Shown here piece after piece: positions 4,791 to 5,326 of a stretch of DNA of 5,326 nt (position 1 is its first letter; the number at the start of each line of letters is the position of its first letter). The notes under the pieces are model-generated. The model was not told the origin of the DNA, ran no database searches, and saw nothing but the letters and a program-made list of their open reading frames with translations. The stretch is from Rhodoferax sp. UBA4127 (GTDB taxonomy: Bacteria > Pseudomonadota > Gammaproteobacteria > Burkholderiales > Burkholderiaceae_C). The translations under genes were made by a program, and so were the position numbers. The stretch lies in contig DFWT01000243.1 of NCBI GenBank assembly GCA_002381045.1, forward strand, positions 9,019 to 14,344. Reading direction: 5' to 3'.

Positions 4791-5326
4791 ATGCGTCTCG
4801 ACAAACTCACCACCAAATTTCAGGAAGCCCTCTCCGATGCGCAATCGCTTGCGCTGGGGCATGACAACGCCTACATCGAACCCGTCCACCTGCTCGCCGC
4901 CATGCTGCGCCAGGACGACGGCCCCAAGGCCTTGTTGCAGCGTGCGGGTGTCAATGTGCCCGGTTTGACACAGGCCGCTGAGGTGGCGATGAAAAAGCTG
5001 CCCCAGGTGCAAGGCCACGAGCAAGTGCAGGTCGGCCGTGATCTGGCGCAACTGCTGCAAGCGGCCGAGAAAGACGCCGGCAAGCGCGGTGACCAGTTCA
5101 TCGCCAGCGAGATGTTCCTGCTGGCGCTGGCCGAAGCCAAGAACGACATCGGCGGCATCGTGCGCGGCCACGGCCTGACGCGCAAGGCGTTGGAAGCGGC
5201 GATCGAGGCGGTGCGCGGTGGGGCATCGGTCGACTCGGCCGAAGTCGAAGGCCAGCGCGAGGCCTTGAAGAAGTACACGTTGGATCTGACCGAACGCGCG
5301 CGTTTGGGCAAGCTCGACCCGGTGAT
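4791..5326 (+). CDS. clpB: ATP-dependent chaperone ClpB (Hsp104-type disaggregase), 3'-truncated
   Basis: ClpB is a cytosolic hexameric AAA+ machine that, with DnaK, pulls polypeptides out of aggregates after heat stress. Only the first 178 residues, of roughly 860 in the family, are in the window. They start with MRLDKLTTKFQEALSDAQSL, the standard ClpB N-terminus, and contain the two Clp-N repeats: HDNAYIEPVHLLAAML (about 24-39) in the first and GDQFIASEMFLLAL in the second. The visible end, YTLDLTERARLGKLDP, is the conserved linker just before the first nucleotide-binding domain; the Walker A motif lies beyond the edge. ATG 4791 is supported by GGAGG at 4776-4780 (10-base spacing) and a matching heat-shock promoter. 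The linker and N-domain sequence favour ClpB over ClpA or ClpC. The frame is intact to the window end. Confidence 0.97.
   Translation, partial: MRLDKLTTKFQEALSDAQSLALGHDNAYIEPVHLLAAMLRQDDGPKALLQRAGVNVPGLTQAAEVAMKKLPQVQGHEQVQVGRDLAQLLQAAEKDAGKRGDQFIASEMFLLALAEAKNDIGGIVRGHGLTRKALEAAIEAVRGGASVDSAEVEGQREALKKYTLDLTERARLGKLDPV

Noticed and set aside
4656..5171. A 171-codon minus-strand open frame antisense to clpB and the heat-shock promoter
   Set aside because: It covers the clpB N-domain in a complementary frame and has no recognised motif; clpB coding is certain.

Overview
The window looks like ordinary chromosomal DNA of a betaproteobacterium, most likely a Burkholderiales member of the Comamonadaceae (Rhodoferax/Polaromonas/Acidovorax-like). 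This rests on moderately high GC, the protein flavour of every gene, the run PIMT-like methyltransferase - rhodanese - TolC, which I recall as common in Burkholderiales, and a repeat-like sequence after tolC that resembles interspersed elements I associate with Comamonadaceae. The taxonomic call is inference from memory, not a search.

Layout: (1) positions 3-731, plus strand, the 3' part of a periplasmic Zn/Mn-type ABC transporter binding protein; (2) 746-1297, minus strand, msrA, convergent with the first gene and only 14 bp from it; (3) 1298-1480, a divergent intergenic region with an imperfect inverted repeat in the msrA leader and a good sigma-70-type promoter for the next gene; (4) 1481-2197, a TetR/AcrR-family regulator; (5) 2238-4631, a tight plus-strand cluster of a divergent PIMT-family methyltransferase, a single-domain rhodanese and a TolC-family outer-membrane channel; (6) 4632-4790, an intergenic region rich in inverted repeats that ends in a very good heat-shock (sigma-32) promoter; (7) 4791-5326, the 5' part of clpB, cut by the window end.

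How the genes relate: the methyltransferase stop and the rhodanese start are 2 bp apart, so those two are probably translated together; tolC follows after 58 bp and has no obvious promoter of its own, so it may share the transcript. The TetR regulator just upstream is a plausible controller of itself and perhaps of the tolC cluster. MsrA (methionine sulfoxide repair) and ClpB (disaggregase) are both protein-quality genes, but they lie in separate transcription units and nothing in the sequence ties them together.

I see no mobile element, CRISPR array, RNA gene or evidently new multi-gene system. The points most worth a second look are the altered catalytic and substrate motifs of the PIMT-like protein, the overlapping and mutually exclusive hairpins after tolC, the palindrome abutting the clpB heat-shock promoter, and the TetR promoter with a start-site-proximal inverted repeat and no Shine-Dalgarno sequence.
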